From a virus, in IMG/VR virus record IMGVR_UViG_3300046820_000223, positions 1-22,201 of that record: a stretch of DNA of 22,201 nt. One strand, 5' to 3'. Shown one piece after another: positions 1-6,553 of the stretch. Numbering within the stretch: position 1 is the first letter of the stretch; each line of letters begins with the position of its first letter. The notes under the pieces were generated by a model. That model made no database searches. It saw only the letters and a program-made list of their open reading frames with translations, and had not been told where the DNA came from. The translations under genes and the position numbers were made by a program.

Positions 1-454
1 CACTTAGAGTTTGAATCAACTTACTACCAGCATAAATGTTCAAACTTAAAGCAACGATGGCGATAAGAATAAACGCTAAGTTGTATGTGTTGTGAGCAAC
101 GCTACCGTAGTGTAGTTTGATGTGCTCAGAGAACGTAAACCCAGTTGGATACATCTCACGAATCTTATGCGCAGCAAATCCGAACAAGAATAGTGTCAAT
201 GTGTTCATCACTAGAATCCAAAAGAATCCTGTGAATCCAAATTGATAACTTAATTGTGGTGCCAAGAACAGAGCAGTTGCCCATGTCCATGCTGCAGAAA
301 TACTAAACGCACCTCTGATTGTTTCGAACTTACGATTGGCCATTAAGAATGACTCTTTGGTTTTATCCAATGTTCCACTGAATAACCAAATGAAACCACT
401 ACACAGTATAAAGTATACTGCCATTAATCCTGTAATAGAACTAAGGTCTAACAT
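1..454 (-). CDS. Sodium:solute symporter family transporter, N-terminal part (cut by window edge)
   Basis: The frame is open from an ATG at 454 to base 1, giving 151 residues. An AGGAAA ribosome site lies about 7 bases before the ATG. The N-terminus has a first membrane helix (about residues 5-25), then a short loop with FLMANRKF, which resembles the FLxxR loop between TM1 and TM2 of the SSF/SSS family. Helices follow at about 52-74 and 77-98, then a loop ending TFSEHIKLHYGS, like the T-x-E-x(4-6)-RYGS segment of SSF proteins, and a further helix near 123-148. SSF proteins use a Na+ gradient to import sugars, amino acids, urea or similar solutes through the inner membrane. The substrate cannot be told from this fragment. 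It sits 3 bases after the oxygenase-like gene, so it is probably co-transcribed with it. A transporter of this size is unusual in a phage. The family call is moderately secure. Confidence 0.7.
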   Translation of the reverse strand, partial: MLDLSSITGLMAVYFILCSGFIWLFSGTLDKTKESFLMANRKFETIRGAFSISAAWTWATALFLAPQLSYQFGFTGFFWILVMNTLTLFLFGFAAHKIREMYPTGFTFSEHIKLHYGSVAHNTYNLAFILIAIVALSLNIYAGSKLIQTLS

Positions 455-457
455 GTT

Positions 458-1141
458 TTATTTCCTATCAAGTTTCTCGCCAGTTACGACGAGGATATAA
501 TTAGTATGATAACCAACATTGGAAGTATAATGCGGAATACTTTGGTGCTCCCATGTGAAAGTATCACCCTTCTTCCAATTTATAGAAGTTGTGCCGAAGC
601 TAAAATTCTGACCAAGTTGTTGATCAGTTAAAAACGTAATGAAAATGTCATGAGCATGTTGATCGCGAACTTTCTCATAAACAACTTCTTCGTCTAGAGT
701 CCACTTTTGATAACGCTGACGATCCATATGAACAACAAAGTATTGTCCTGGTTTTTCAATTTGAATTCTAGTAGAAACAGTTTCTGGTTTTAATTTATAA
801 AACTCAGCAAACTTTTTATTGATTTCTTCAGTGTGTTCACCGAAGTTAGTAGTGTAGCTGTGACCATTCCCAGACATTAAATCCGCATATTCAAGCAACC
901 ATGTTCTAAAATCATTCTCGCTAACATCACCATTGGTGCTAGCTGCAGTTCTTGCGATGTAATCTTTATTGAAGAACACGTTCTCAAACTTAGTTGGGAT
1001 TGAACCATCTTCTATCCCAGAAACTACTGCATCAAAATGTGAACCAAGAACATCAGATATGTTGTCTAATTTATAGACTCTTTTATCCCAGTCCCAATTT
1101 CTAACCTGATTCTTCAGTTGATAATCAACCCACTTTTTCAT
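458..1141 (-). CDS. HxD...H oxygenase-like (2OG-Fe(II)/cupin-type) protein
   Basis: 227 residues from an ATG at 1141, touching the stop of the PP-loop gene upstream. The C-terminal half has the look of a double-stranded beta-helix metalloenzyme: PGQYFVVHMD gives an H138-x-D140 pair, and GDTFTWEHQSIPHYTSN supplies a distal H204. This arrangement is the facial triad of 2OG-Fe(II) oxygenases such as AspH-like hydroxylases. The arginine that usually binds 2-oxoglutarate after the distal His is not evident, so a non-2OG cupin or a diverged enzyme is possible. The N-terminal 120 residues match nothing I know. Its neighbours are an asparagine-synthetase-like ligase and a symporter, which suggests a small-molecule or peptide modification role, but that is inference. 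The fold call is tentative. Confidence 0.55.
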   Translation of the reverse strand: MKKWVDYQLKNQVRNWDWDKRVYKLDNISDVLGSHFDAVVSGIEDGSIPTKFENVFFNKDYIARTAASTNGDVSENDFRTWLLEYADLMSGNGHSYTTNFGEHTEEINKKFAEFYKLKPETVSTRIQIEKPGQYFVVHMDRQRYQKWTLDEEVVYEKVRDQHAHDIFITFLTDQQLGQNFSFGTTSINWKKGDTFTWEHQSIPHYTSNVGYHTNYILVVTGEKLDRK

Positions 1142-2227
1142 TTATACTCCAAAACTGTTATTAGGATTATACCAATACTCAACATCCGTTTTATTTATAA
1201 GGTTAAAATTAGAATCTAACGCTTCGTTTCTCGGAACATGACTCATAACAACAGTTAAACTTCCTTGTCTATGCTTAAGAGAGTATTCTTCTCCAACTAA
1301 ACTACAGACATATTCCTTGGCTTTCCATTTATATGTATTCCAATCACCTTTGTGTTTTTCGTGTCTCATATGCATACTCCACAATTGAAACTCTTCACTG
1401 GAATAAAATGGAAAGAAGTGATTATTGATTGTTGTTCTATCAACAGAAGTAAAGCTCTTAGTTATCAGTCTATAAAATGTAGAACTCCACTTACATGTAA
1501 AATTTAACCACCAGAAAAAATCCCCGACAGTCTTAATATCTAAGTTTGATTTTTTAACCTGATCGATCATAACATAAGATAGAATATCAGCTTCTGAATC
1601 TATCAATCCACTGCGTTCTCTTACGTATTCTTTAATCAGATCTTCGGTCCAAAGTCTTCCGATAATATCAGAACCATACTTGCGTATCAGTGGTCTATAA
1701 ACATCAGTTCCGTGAACTTGATCGCCACCTTCTCCATTCACAGCAATATAATCGTTCGCGTAAGTGTCTTCGAAGGATAGCGAGTTTATCAACTCAAATC
1801 TCTCTTTACGTATAATCTTCCACATATATGGATTCTCATAGATTCCATTCGAAGACATAACTATGTTTACACAGCGTTTAGCTTCAGCAACACCAAGAAG
1901 TTCTATGAATGCTGTCAATGCAGCGGAACTGTCAATACCACCACTCCAATGCATTTTGATAGGAACACCGAACTCTTTATGTTTGGAATAAATCTTCTCA
2001 GCTGTTTTCAGTGCGCAATCTCTAAATGATAAATTAAAATTATCATTAACTGGTAATAGGTTTTCTTGAAGAGTTGTAGTTTTGACAGGAACCTGAATCG
2101 TATCAGTTCTGTCGATGAAGCTGATTGTTGATTGGAATAATTTAAATAAACCCAACCAAATTCTTACGTCTTTTTTATGTGATAACATATCAAAGACACC
2201 TGGAGTATAATATATTAAATGTGACAT
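1142..2227 (-). CDS. Asparagine-synthetase-like PP-loop ATPase without glutaminase domain
   Basis: 361 residues. The PP-loop signature SGGIDSS at residues 95-101 is preceded by a beta strand (IKMHW), as in N-type ATP pyrophosphatases that adenylate a substrate carboxylate. NGEGGDQVHG at 164-173 corresponds to the GEGxDExxGGY loop of the AsnB synthetase domain. The first 90 residues lack the Cys2 and Ntn-hydrolase features of the AsnB glutaminase domain, so ammonia or another amine would have to come from elsewhere. The protein is shorter than a full AsnB (about 550 residues). It starts inside the end of the preceding gene (13-base overlap) and touches the next gene, so translation is probably coupled. 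It may act as an amide ligase on a small molecule or peptide rather than in asparagine synthesis. The family is secure and the substrate unknown. Confidence 0.75.
   Translation of the reverse strand: MSHLIYYTPGVFDMLSHKKDVRIWLGLFKLFQSTISFIDRTDTIQVPVKTTTLQENLLPVNDNFNLSFRDCALKTAEKIYSKHKEFGVPIKMHWSGGIDSSAALTAFIELLGVAEAKRCVNIVMSSNGIYENPYMWKIIRKERFELINSLSFEDTYANDYIAVNGEGGDQVHGTDVYRPLIRKYGSDIIGRLWTEDLIKEYVRERSGLIDSEADILSYVMIDQVKKSNLDIKTVGDFFWWLNFTCKWSSTFYRLITKSFTSVDRTTINNHFFPFYSSEEFQLWSMHMRHEKHKGDWNTYKWKAKEYVCSLVGEEYSLKHRQGSLTVVMSHVPRNEALDSNFNLINKTDVEYWYNPNNSFGV
1192..1199 (-). promoter_or_regulatory. Possible T4-type late promoter (TATAAATA)
   Basis: The minus strand reads TATAAATA, the exact T4 late -10 element used by the phage sigma factor gp55. 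It lies 51-58 bases before the ATG of the oxygenase-like gene and inside the 3' end of the PP-loop gene. A chance match in AT-rich DNA is quite possible. No gp55 gene is in the window to confirm that this class is used. Confidence 0.25.
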
Positions 2228-2835
2228 TCGCGAATTAACTTTTGTTCTATTTCTTCAATAAGTTCGTCAGCTCTTTCTTTAGTAGACACTTCACGTATAA
2301 GATTCTCATACTTCTTGGCTGTTGCATAAGCACGCATCTTCAACGCATGTATAGTATCGACCTCGAGGGTTAATTCTTTATACGCTTCTTCATTTGACAT
2401 ACCAACAACCTGAGCATATCTAATTACACCAGAACTATATTCATTGTTCTCTGGAATACATTTATTTAATTGATACGCCAATGTATCATCGATAGGGAAA
2501 TAAAACTCTGGTATATGTTTAAATGATTGGGAGATTAACGCTTGAGTAAGTTTTGATATGACAGGAAAAATTAAAGACGCTTTTTGTTGTTTAAATCTGA
2601 ATGTATCATTTATTTCATGATTATTTCCAACAGCATAACTACCATGCTTTTCGTATATGAAATTTCTCTTTATATTTTCACTGGTCAAAATTGGATTATT
2701 TGAAGCACCATATGCGTGTGTATCTAATATGCATGACTGTAATATACTAAAATCCCACTTTAGTTTATTACCATTCTGCGACTCATGCAAAAATACTACA
2801 CCAAAATTAGTATAATCAATTAAAACAAATTTCAT
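2215..2835 (-). CDS. Protein of unknown function, 206 aa
   Basis: I do not recognise this protein. It starts with a hydrophobic beta strand (MKFVLIDYTNFGVVFL) and ends in a long, highly charged helical segment (about residues 140-206) rich in Glu and Lys, predicted to be a helical bundle or coiled coil. There is no signal peptide or membrane helix. The ATG at 2835 has no clear Shine-Dalgarno site. It lies 13 bases after the AhpD stop, so readthrough from the AhpC promoter is the likely source of its transcript. Its last 13 bases overlap the start of the PP-loop gene, which suggests that the two products are made together. Coding is supported by length, tight packing and normal amino-acid composition. 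Confidence 0.7.
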   Translation of the reverse strand: MKFVLIDYTNFGVVFLHESQNGNKLKWDFSILQSCILDTHAYGASNNPILTSENIKRNFIYEKHGSYAVGNNHEINDTFRFKQQKASLIFPVISKLTQALISQSFKHIPEFYFPIDDTLAYQLNKCIPENNEYSSGVIRYAQVVGMSNEEAYKELTLEVDTIHALKMRAYATAKKYENLIREVSTKERADELIEEIEQKLIRECHI

Positions 2836-2848
2836 TGTGTTGTCTGAA

Positions 2849-3388
2849 TCAACTATTCAACACTTTAGCACAAGAGTTCATTACTGCAGCAATACGACCA
2901 ATATCACGTAGTTGCTCAACAGTATAGCCTTCTTTCTTTAGTGTATCATAATGTGCCTTAACACAGAAGTGGCACTTACCAACGATACTCGCAGCAAGAG
3001 AATATGCCTCAAATCTGTCTTTGGTAGTTCCACCATGACTAGCGATAGCATTCATACGCAGTTGAGCAGGTAAACCAGCAAGAGCTGGGTCATCTGCCAT
3101 CTCAACATATGGATACCAAACATTATTCTGAGCCATAATACTTGCAGCTGTCATAGCAGCATCACGCTCTTTGACGTTGTCAATAGTATCAGTTTTAATA
3201 TTTAAATCTGTATTTGCCAGAAAGAAATTTAAAAGTTTACCATTACCTGTCGTCACCAAAGCAGCCAAAGCACATGCTTCTGCAACAACTGGATCTAGAG
3301 AACTGCGTTTCATCACAGCATCTAGATTCAGTTTAGTGTCTTTGGCGTAGTCAGGTAGAGATTCTTTAACCTGATCAATCCACTGCAT
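2849..3388 (-). CDS. ahpD: AhpD-like alkylhydroperoxidase (CxxC)
   Basis: 179 residues, all helical in character. The active-site motif KCHFCVKAH gives C139-x-x-C142 and H146, with E127 upstream in FEAYSLA. This E...CxxCxxxH pattern is the proton-relay and redox centre of AhpD. In the mycobacterial system AhpD accepts electrons from dihydrolipoamide carriers and passes them to AhpC. Length is close to M. tuberculosis AhpD (about 177 residues). Its ATG overlaps the stop of the peroxiredoxin gene by one base (TAATG), so the pair is translationally coupled. AhpD also has weak peroxidase activity of its own. Function is cytoplasmic peroxide detoxification. The call is strong for the family and strengthened by the adjacent partner. 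Confidence 0.9.
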   Translation of the reverse strand: MQWIDQVKESLPDYAKDTKLNLDAVMKRSSLDPVVAEACALAALVTTGNGKLLNFFLANTDLNIKTDTIDNVKERDAAMTAASIMAQNNVWYPYVEMADDPALAGLPAQLRMNAIASHGGTTKDRFEAYSLAASIVGKCHFCVKAHYDTLKKEGYTVEQLRDIGRIAAVMNSCAKVLNS

Positions 3389-3930
3389 TATAGAGTCTCC
3401 CCACCAACAGTACGATTACATGCACACAACTCACCAGTTTGAAGTGCATCAAGAATACGTAAAGTTTCTTCAGGTGAACGACCAACATTCAAGTTGTTAA
3501 CAGTGACATGTTGAATAACATTTTCTGGGTCGACGATAAATGTTGCACGCAAAGCTGCACCTGCTGGTTGATAGAACACACCAAGTTGTTCAATCAAAGA
3601 CTTGTCCCAGTCACGCTGAGTGTCAGCAAACTGAATATGTTTGATTTTCTGTAGATCACTATGTGCTTTTTGCCATGCCACTTTACAGAACTCATTGTCT
3701 GTAGAACCAGTCAATAAAACTGCGTCACGATCTTCGAAATCTTGGAACAACTTATCATACGCAACAATCTCTGTTGGGCATACGAATGTGAAATCCTTAG
3801 GGTAGTAGACAATAACTTTCCACTTACCTTCGAAAGATTTTTCTGTGATGTCAAAAAATGCAACTTCTGGTTGTCCAGGACGAACACCAGTTACCACGAA
3901 TGATTCTAATTTGTCTCCAACTGTTTTCAT
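3388..3930 (-). CDS. ahpC: AhpC-type peroxiredoxin with C-terminal CxC
   Basis: 180 residues with the thioredoxin-fold peroxiredoxin signature. FTFVCPTEI holds the peroxidatic C51, with the usual Pro and Thr. Near the C-terminus, ELCACNRT gives C169 and C171, the two-cysteine CxC arrangement of actinobacterial AhpC (C174/C176 in M. tuberculosis), which is the form that works with AhpD. It lacks the longer C-terminal arm of eukaryotic 2-Cys peroxiredoxins. It reduces H2O2, organic peroxides and peroxynitrite in the cytoplasm. The ATG has an AAGGAA site about 6 bases ahead and its own sigma70-type promoter at 3958-3986. It is followed directly by ahpD. Phage-borne peroxiredoxin with its reductase partner is uncommon. 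Confidence 0.93.
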   Translation of the reverse strand: MKTVGDKLESFVVTGVRPGQPEVAFFDITEKSFEGKWKVIVYYPKDFTFVCPTEIVAYDKLFQDFEDRDAVLLTGSTDNEFCKVAWQKAHSDLQKIKHIQFADTQRDWDKSLIEQLGVFYQPAGAALRATFIVDPENVIQHVTVNNLNVGRSPEETLRILDALQTGELCACNRTVGGETL

Positions 3931-3957
3931 TTTAATTTCCTTTTAATAAATGTTTAC

Positions 3958-3986
3958 ATTATACTTAGTCATAAAACTCAGTGCAA
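3958..3986 (-). promoter_or_regulatory. Sigma70-type promoter for the ahpC-ahpD operon
   Basis: The minus strand reads TTGCAC (3986-3981), a 17-base spacer, then TATAAT (3963-3958), 27 bases before the ahpC ATG. The -10 is perfect and the -35 matches TTGACA at four of six positions. It lies in the 90-base gap between dCMP deaminase and ahpC. Confidence 0.75.
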
Positions 3987-4020
3987 ACCCTGATTTTAAA
4001 TATAACATTTTTCAATGACG

Positions 4021-4455
4021 TTAATTGATTTTTTCAATATCGATATTGCAAGACTTTAGAAAATTTAATCCGATCTCATCACGATAAGAATTTCTATAAT
4101 AGACTTTGTTTATACCCGCACCATAAATTAGTTTGGCACACTGAACACATGGAGCATGAGTGCAGAATAAACTGGCACCATTACCAGATTCACCATCACG
4201 TGCTAACTTGATAATGGCATTTGCTTCAGCATGAATAACTTCGTCTTTAGTTTTTGTGACGACGCCACCATCTTCATGAACCTCAACGACTTCTTCACAA
4301 TCATTAGTCCAACCAGCTGGCATACCATTGTAGCCGATAGAGATAATACGATTATCTTTAACCACAACTGAACCAACCTTCAATCTCTTAGCACTTGATA
4401 GCTGAGAAAACCTCTCAGCTGTATCCATAAATGCATCAACCCACTTCTGTTTCAT
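4021..4455 (-). CDS. cd: dCMP deaminase (deoxycytidylate deaminase)
   Basis: Using the ATG at 4455 the protein has 144 residues. A longer reading would need a TTG at 4509 and adds an unrelated hydrophobic N-terminus, so I reject it. The zinc site is clear: HAEANAI (H75, catalytic E77) and APCVQCAKL (C103, C106). It belongs to the ComEB/T4 Cd group and converts dCMP to dUMP, feeding thymidylate synthesis for phage DNA. In T4 the enzyme is about 190 residues; the missing part corresponds to insertions, not to the catalytic core. It overlaps the upstream YubB-like gene by 20 bases and probably shares its promoter at 4962-4990. The Shine-Dalgarno site is weak, which fits translational coupling. 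Confidence 0.92.
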   Translation of the reverse strand: MKQKWVDAFMDTAERFSQLSSAKRLKVGSVVVKDNRIISIGYNGMPAGWTNDCEEVVEVHEDGGVVTKTKDEVIHAEANAIIKLARDGESGNGASLFCTHAPCVQCAKLIYGAGINKVYYRNSYRDEIGLNFLKSCNIDIEKIN

Positions 4456-4930
4456 TATTATCTGCCATAAATTCGTGATGATAGTCGATAAGACCAGCGT
4501 AATTTTCAATATCTTCTGGTAATTCTTCTAGACTTTGTAAATCTGTAATGTCATATTCGTAGTATTCGTCACCGAAGTCTGAGCTAAACTTACCGCAATA
4601 TCCCATACAACCCTCATGGTAATATGCTGTGACATCCCAATCTAACTCTAACAAAAATTGATATAACTCTGTCGGTGGAGACCATGCTGAATCGAACGAA
4701 ATCCAAATTTCATTGTCATCATCGCGACCCCAATCATTAACAGTGGCATCCCACTTAGTTCCCCAATGACTTACATTCCAGTCATACCAATTTTCTTCTT
4801 GGTCAGCTGGGATTGGTCGCAGCAAATTAAATACTCTGGGATCTTCTTTCAATAACTCTTGTTCAAGAGCATCGATTTTGGTTTTGTCTGAGTGACGCAA
4901 AGTTACAATATTATCGCACCAATTTGGCAT
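4436..4930 (-). CDS. YubB/Api92-like ferredoxin-fold protein
   Basis: 164 residues beginning MPNWCDN, the characteristic start of the Api92/YubB family (ferredoxin-like domain, formerly DUF1281), which occurs on phages and plasmids. Typical family features are visible: the conserved NWCDN opening, a NLLRPIP segment, WYDWNVSHWGTKWDA (about 48-62) and a FDSAWSPP motif followed by an aromatic YYHEGCMGYCG stretch. No biochemical function is established that I know of. It is strongly acidic. This is the first gene after the consensus promoter at 4962-4990, so it should be expressed well by host RNA polymerase. It overlaps dCMP deaminase by 20 bases. The family call is firm and the role is unknown. 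Confidence 0.85.
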   Translation of the reverse strand: MPNWCDNIVTLRHSDKTKIDALEQELLKEDPRVFNLLRPIPADQEENWYDWNVSHWGTKWDATVNDWGRDDDNEIWISFDSAWSPPTELYQFLLELDWDVTAYYHEGCMGYCGKFSSDFGDEYYEYDITDLQSLEELPEDIENYAGLIDYHHEFMADNNETEVG

Positions 4931-4961
4931 ATCAAATCTTTCTCATAATCATCATAATATA

Positions 4962-4990
4962 ATTATACCCTACTTTCTTAATTTTGTCAA
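4962..4990 (-). promoter_or_regulatory. Consensus sigma70 promoter for the YubB-like/dCMP deaminase operon
   Basis: The minus strand shows TTGACA (4990-4985), exactly 17 bases, then TATAAT (4967-4962). Both boxes are perfect consensus. It lies in the 81-base gap after the DUF6433-like gene and 32 bases before the YubB-like ATG. The -10 region shares AGGGTATAATTATATTAT with the promoter at 7686-7714. Confidence 0.9.
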
Positions 4991-4998
4991 GTAGGGTA
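4966..4998. repeat. 8-bp inverted repeat enclosing the promoter spacer
   Basis: TACCCTAC (4966-4973) and GTAGGGTA (4991-4998) are perfect reverse complements separated by 17 bases. On the promoter strand one arm abuts the -35 box and the other runs into the -10 box. It could be an operator for a dimeric repressor, or an mRNA hairpin formed by readthrough transcripts. The 17-base loop makes it a poor terminator. Confidence 0.5.
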
Positions 4999-5011
4999 AG
5001 TTTTCTTGCAA

Positions 5012-5479
5012 CTAGGACTTCGCTCCAGTCTCTGGAGCCTGTTCTTTTTTTGTTTCTTTCTTCTCCTTTGCAACTGGAGCAGGAACTGTAGGGAAGTTCT
5101 CAGAAACAAGTTTATGTGTAATCTTTGGATACAACTTAGTCAACTTCTGTTCTTTCAAGGCAAGAAGCATCTTAGCTTCACTTGGATGTAGGTTTTCCAA
5201 TAGTTGAATGAACAATGTTTCTCTGCGAACAGCGTTTAAATCTTGACGACAGAACACATAAAGTTTTCGTGCTTCCATAAACAAATTAGCAGGACTCATA
5301 CCAATAGGTGCTGCGTCTTGCTTAAATGGAGGATCTCCCTCTGGTAATACAAATTTCTTCGCTGGGTCGAACGCATGTTCGAAAATTAAACGAAGTGCTC
5401 CATTGTCTTTATACTTAACAATAGTTGTTGCATCTTCATTAATTTCTGTTAGAATTTCAGTAATAAGTTTAGTGGCCAT
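5012..5479 (-). CDS. T4-like phage conserved protein (DUF6433-like)
   Basis: 155 residues. I recognise the opening (MATKLITEILTEIN), the FEHAFDPAKKFVLPEGDPPF segment (about 34-53) and the RRETLFIQLLENLHP-EAKMLLALK core as a protein conserved in marine T4-like phages, which I know as DUF6433. Its function is not established. It is helical, with a charged Lys/Glu/Pro-rich tail (last 25 residues) that looks disordered. It directly follows the RNase H gene with no intergenic space, and the frame starts at the base before the RNase H stop codon. This is the last gene of the operon driven from 7686-7714. The association with RNase H hints at a replication role, but that rests on position alone. Confidence 0.75.
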   Translation of the reverse strand: MATKLITEILTEINEDATTIVKYKDNGALRLIFEHAFDPAKKFVLPEGDPPFKQDAAPIGMSPANLFMEARKLYVFCRQDLNAVRRETLFIQLLENLHPSEAKMLLALKEQKLTKLYPKITHKLVSENFPTVPAPVAKEKKETKKEQAPETGAKS

Positions 5480-6370
5480 TTAAAAATCCTCTAGTTCGTC
5501 TAATAGCAAACGACATTTATTTTCAATCAAATAATTCATAATTGACATCTTGTCGCCAGTTGGTTTGTTATTTACATATGTATCTATAATTTCTGTGGAC
5601 ACATCTTCAGGAATATGATCAAAGTCAATCAATTTGACATTCCTATGCCAGTTACGACGCTCCTCATCATTCTTACATGCGTCATATCCATGTTCAAGAA
5701 ACTCTTGAAGACGTTTAGCTGAAACTGGTTTCTGTCTTTCGCCAACAACAAACACATCGTCTTTACTTAGGATGTTAGGAATACCATCGTCACCAGCTTT
5801 AACTATATGAGTAATCTTTTTCTCATGCAGTTCTTTTGCGTTAGCTTTAATCTGTTTCTTCTGCATCGGCGACCACTGAGTCACGTTCTTATACTTCTGA
5901 AGTTGAATAAAGTCACCATCAGATGAGAGAATCAAAACCTTTTGTGGTTCTTCAATCAATCCCTCTTGAATCAAATCGTTTTCTTGTGTATGTTTGGCCA
6001 GAACAGCAATAACATCATCAGCTTCGGCACGATCGATGTGAATAACTTTATATGGAAAATACTTGGCGATGTCTTCACGCATCTCAGTGAGTGTGTCGAA
6101 GATCAAAGTCCAGTTAAGGTCACTGTTATCACGTGCTTTTTTACGATTGGCTTTGTAATGTGGGAAGATTTCACGACGCCAGTACTTACGTCCATCGCAA
6201 CAGATTACAAGTTCTCCGTACTCTTTACCATATTTCTTTTTATATGACTTGAGTGTAGATAACGTAACATGACGAATAAGGTTTTTAACTTCTGAGTCGG
6301 TACCTTTTAATTCGCGTTGGAATGATAGAATATTGCTTAGAGCAACCTGACTATAATCAACTAAAATCAT
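5480..6370 (-). CDS. rnh: RNase H / 5'-3' exonuclease (T4 Rnh, FEN-1 family)
   Basis: 296 residues from the ATG at 6370. A TTG six codons upstream also fits the frame, but the ATG gives the natural N-terminal strand MILVDYSQ and an ATGA overlap with the previous stop. The FEN/PIN acidic set is present: D5 (LVDYS), D59 (VICCDGRKYWRR), the E116/D118/D119 cluster in DRAEADD, and D151/D153 in SSDGDF. A helix-three-turn-helix-like GDDGIPNILS follows near 193-202. T4 Rnh is about 305 residues and removes RNA primers and adjacent DNA from lagging-strand fragments at the replication fork. Neighbours are phage-specific genes of unknown role. This is one of the strongest markers that the window is T4-like. 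Confidence 0.93.
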   Translation of the reverse strand: MILVDYSQVALSNILSFQRELKGTDSEVKNLIRHVTLSTLKSYKKKYGKEYGELVICCDGRKYWRREIFPHYKANRKKARDNSDLNWTLIFDTLTEMREDIAKYFPYKVIHIDRAEADDVIAVLAKHTQENDLIQEGLIEEPQKVLILSSDGDFIQLQKYKNVTQWSPMQKKQIKANAKELHEKKITHIVKAGDDGIPNILSKDDVFVVGERQKPVSAKRLQEFLEHGYDACKNDEERRNWHRNVKLIDFDHIPEDVSTEIIDTYVNNKPTGDKMSIMNYLIENKCRLLLDELEDF

Positions 6371-6552
6371 TTTTGCACCTGCACACAAGTATATTTAATA
6401 ACCTTGGTTGTAGCACTGGCCATTCGTTTAGATTGTTCACCAGCAGAAATACATTGCTGCTCAGATTGAAATCCAGATACACTCGTCAGTGCCATTGAAT
6501 CTTTATCACTCATAATGCCTGCGTGGGCGAATAAAATCAAAGTCCAAATCAT
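6367..6552 (-). CDS. Small exported protein, 61 aa, unknown
   Basis: 61 residues from an ATG at 6552. It opens with a hydrophobic MIWTLILFAHAG, a short signal-peptide or anchor-like stretch, and the rest is polar with two cysteines (C34 and C56), which could form a disulfide in the periplasm. It lies one base after the 367-residue gene and overlaps the RNase H start by ATGA, so it belongs to the same operon. Small proteins of this layout recur beside replication genes in marine T4-like phages, but I know no function for them. Confidence 0.65.
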   Translation of the reverse strand: MIWTLILFAHAGIMSDKDSMALTSVSGFQSEQQCISAGEQSKRMASATTKVIKYTCVQVQK

Positions 6553-6553
6553 A

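Noticed and set aside
4966-4998. The inverted repeat as a terminator for the RNase H operon
   Set aside because: The 17-base loop and the lack of a U run make termination unlikely; it fits a promoter-associated site better.
5942-6247. A 101-codon plus-strand frame with hydrophobic stretches
   Set aside because: Opposite strand of RNase H; hydrophobic residues come from complementing Lys/Glu codons.
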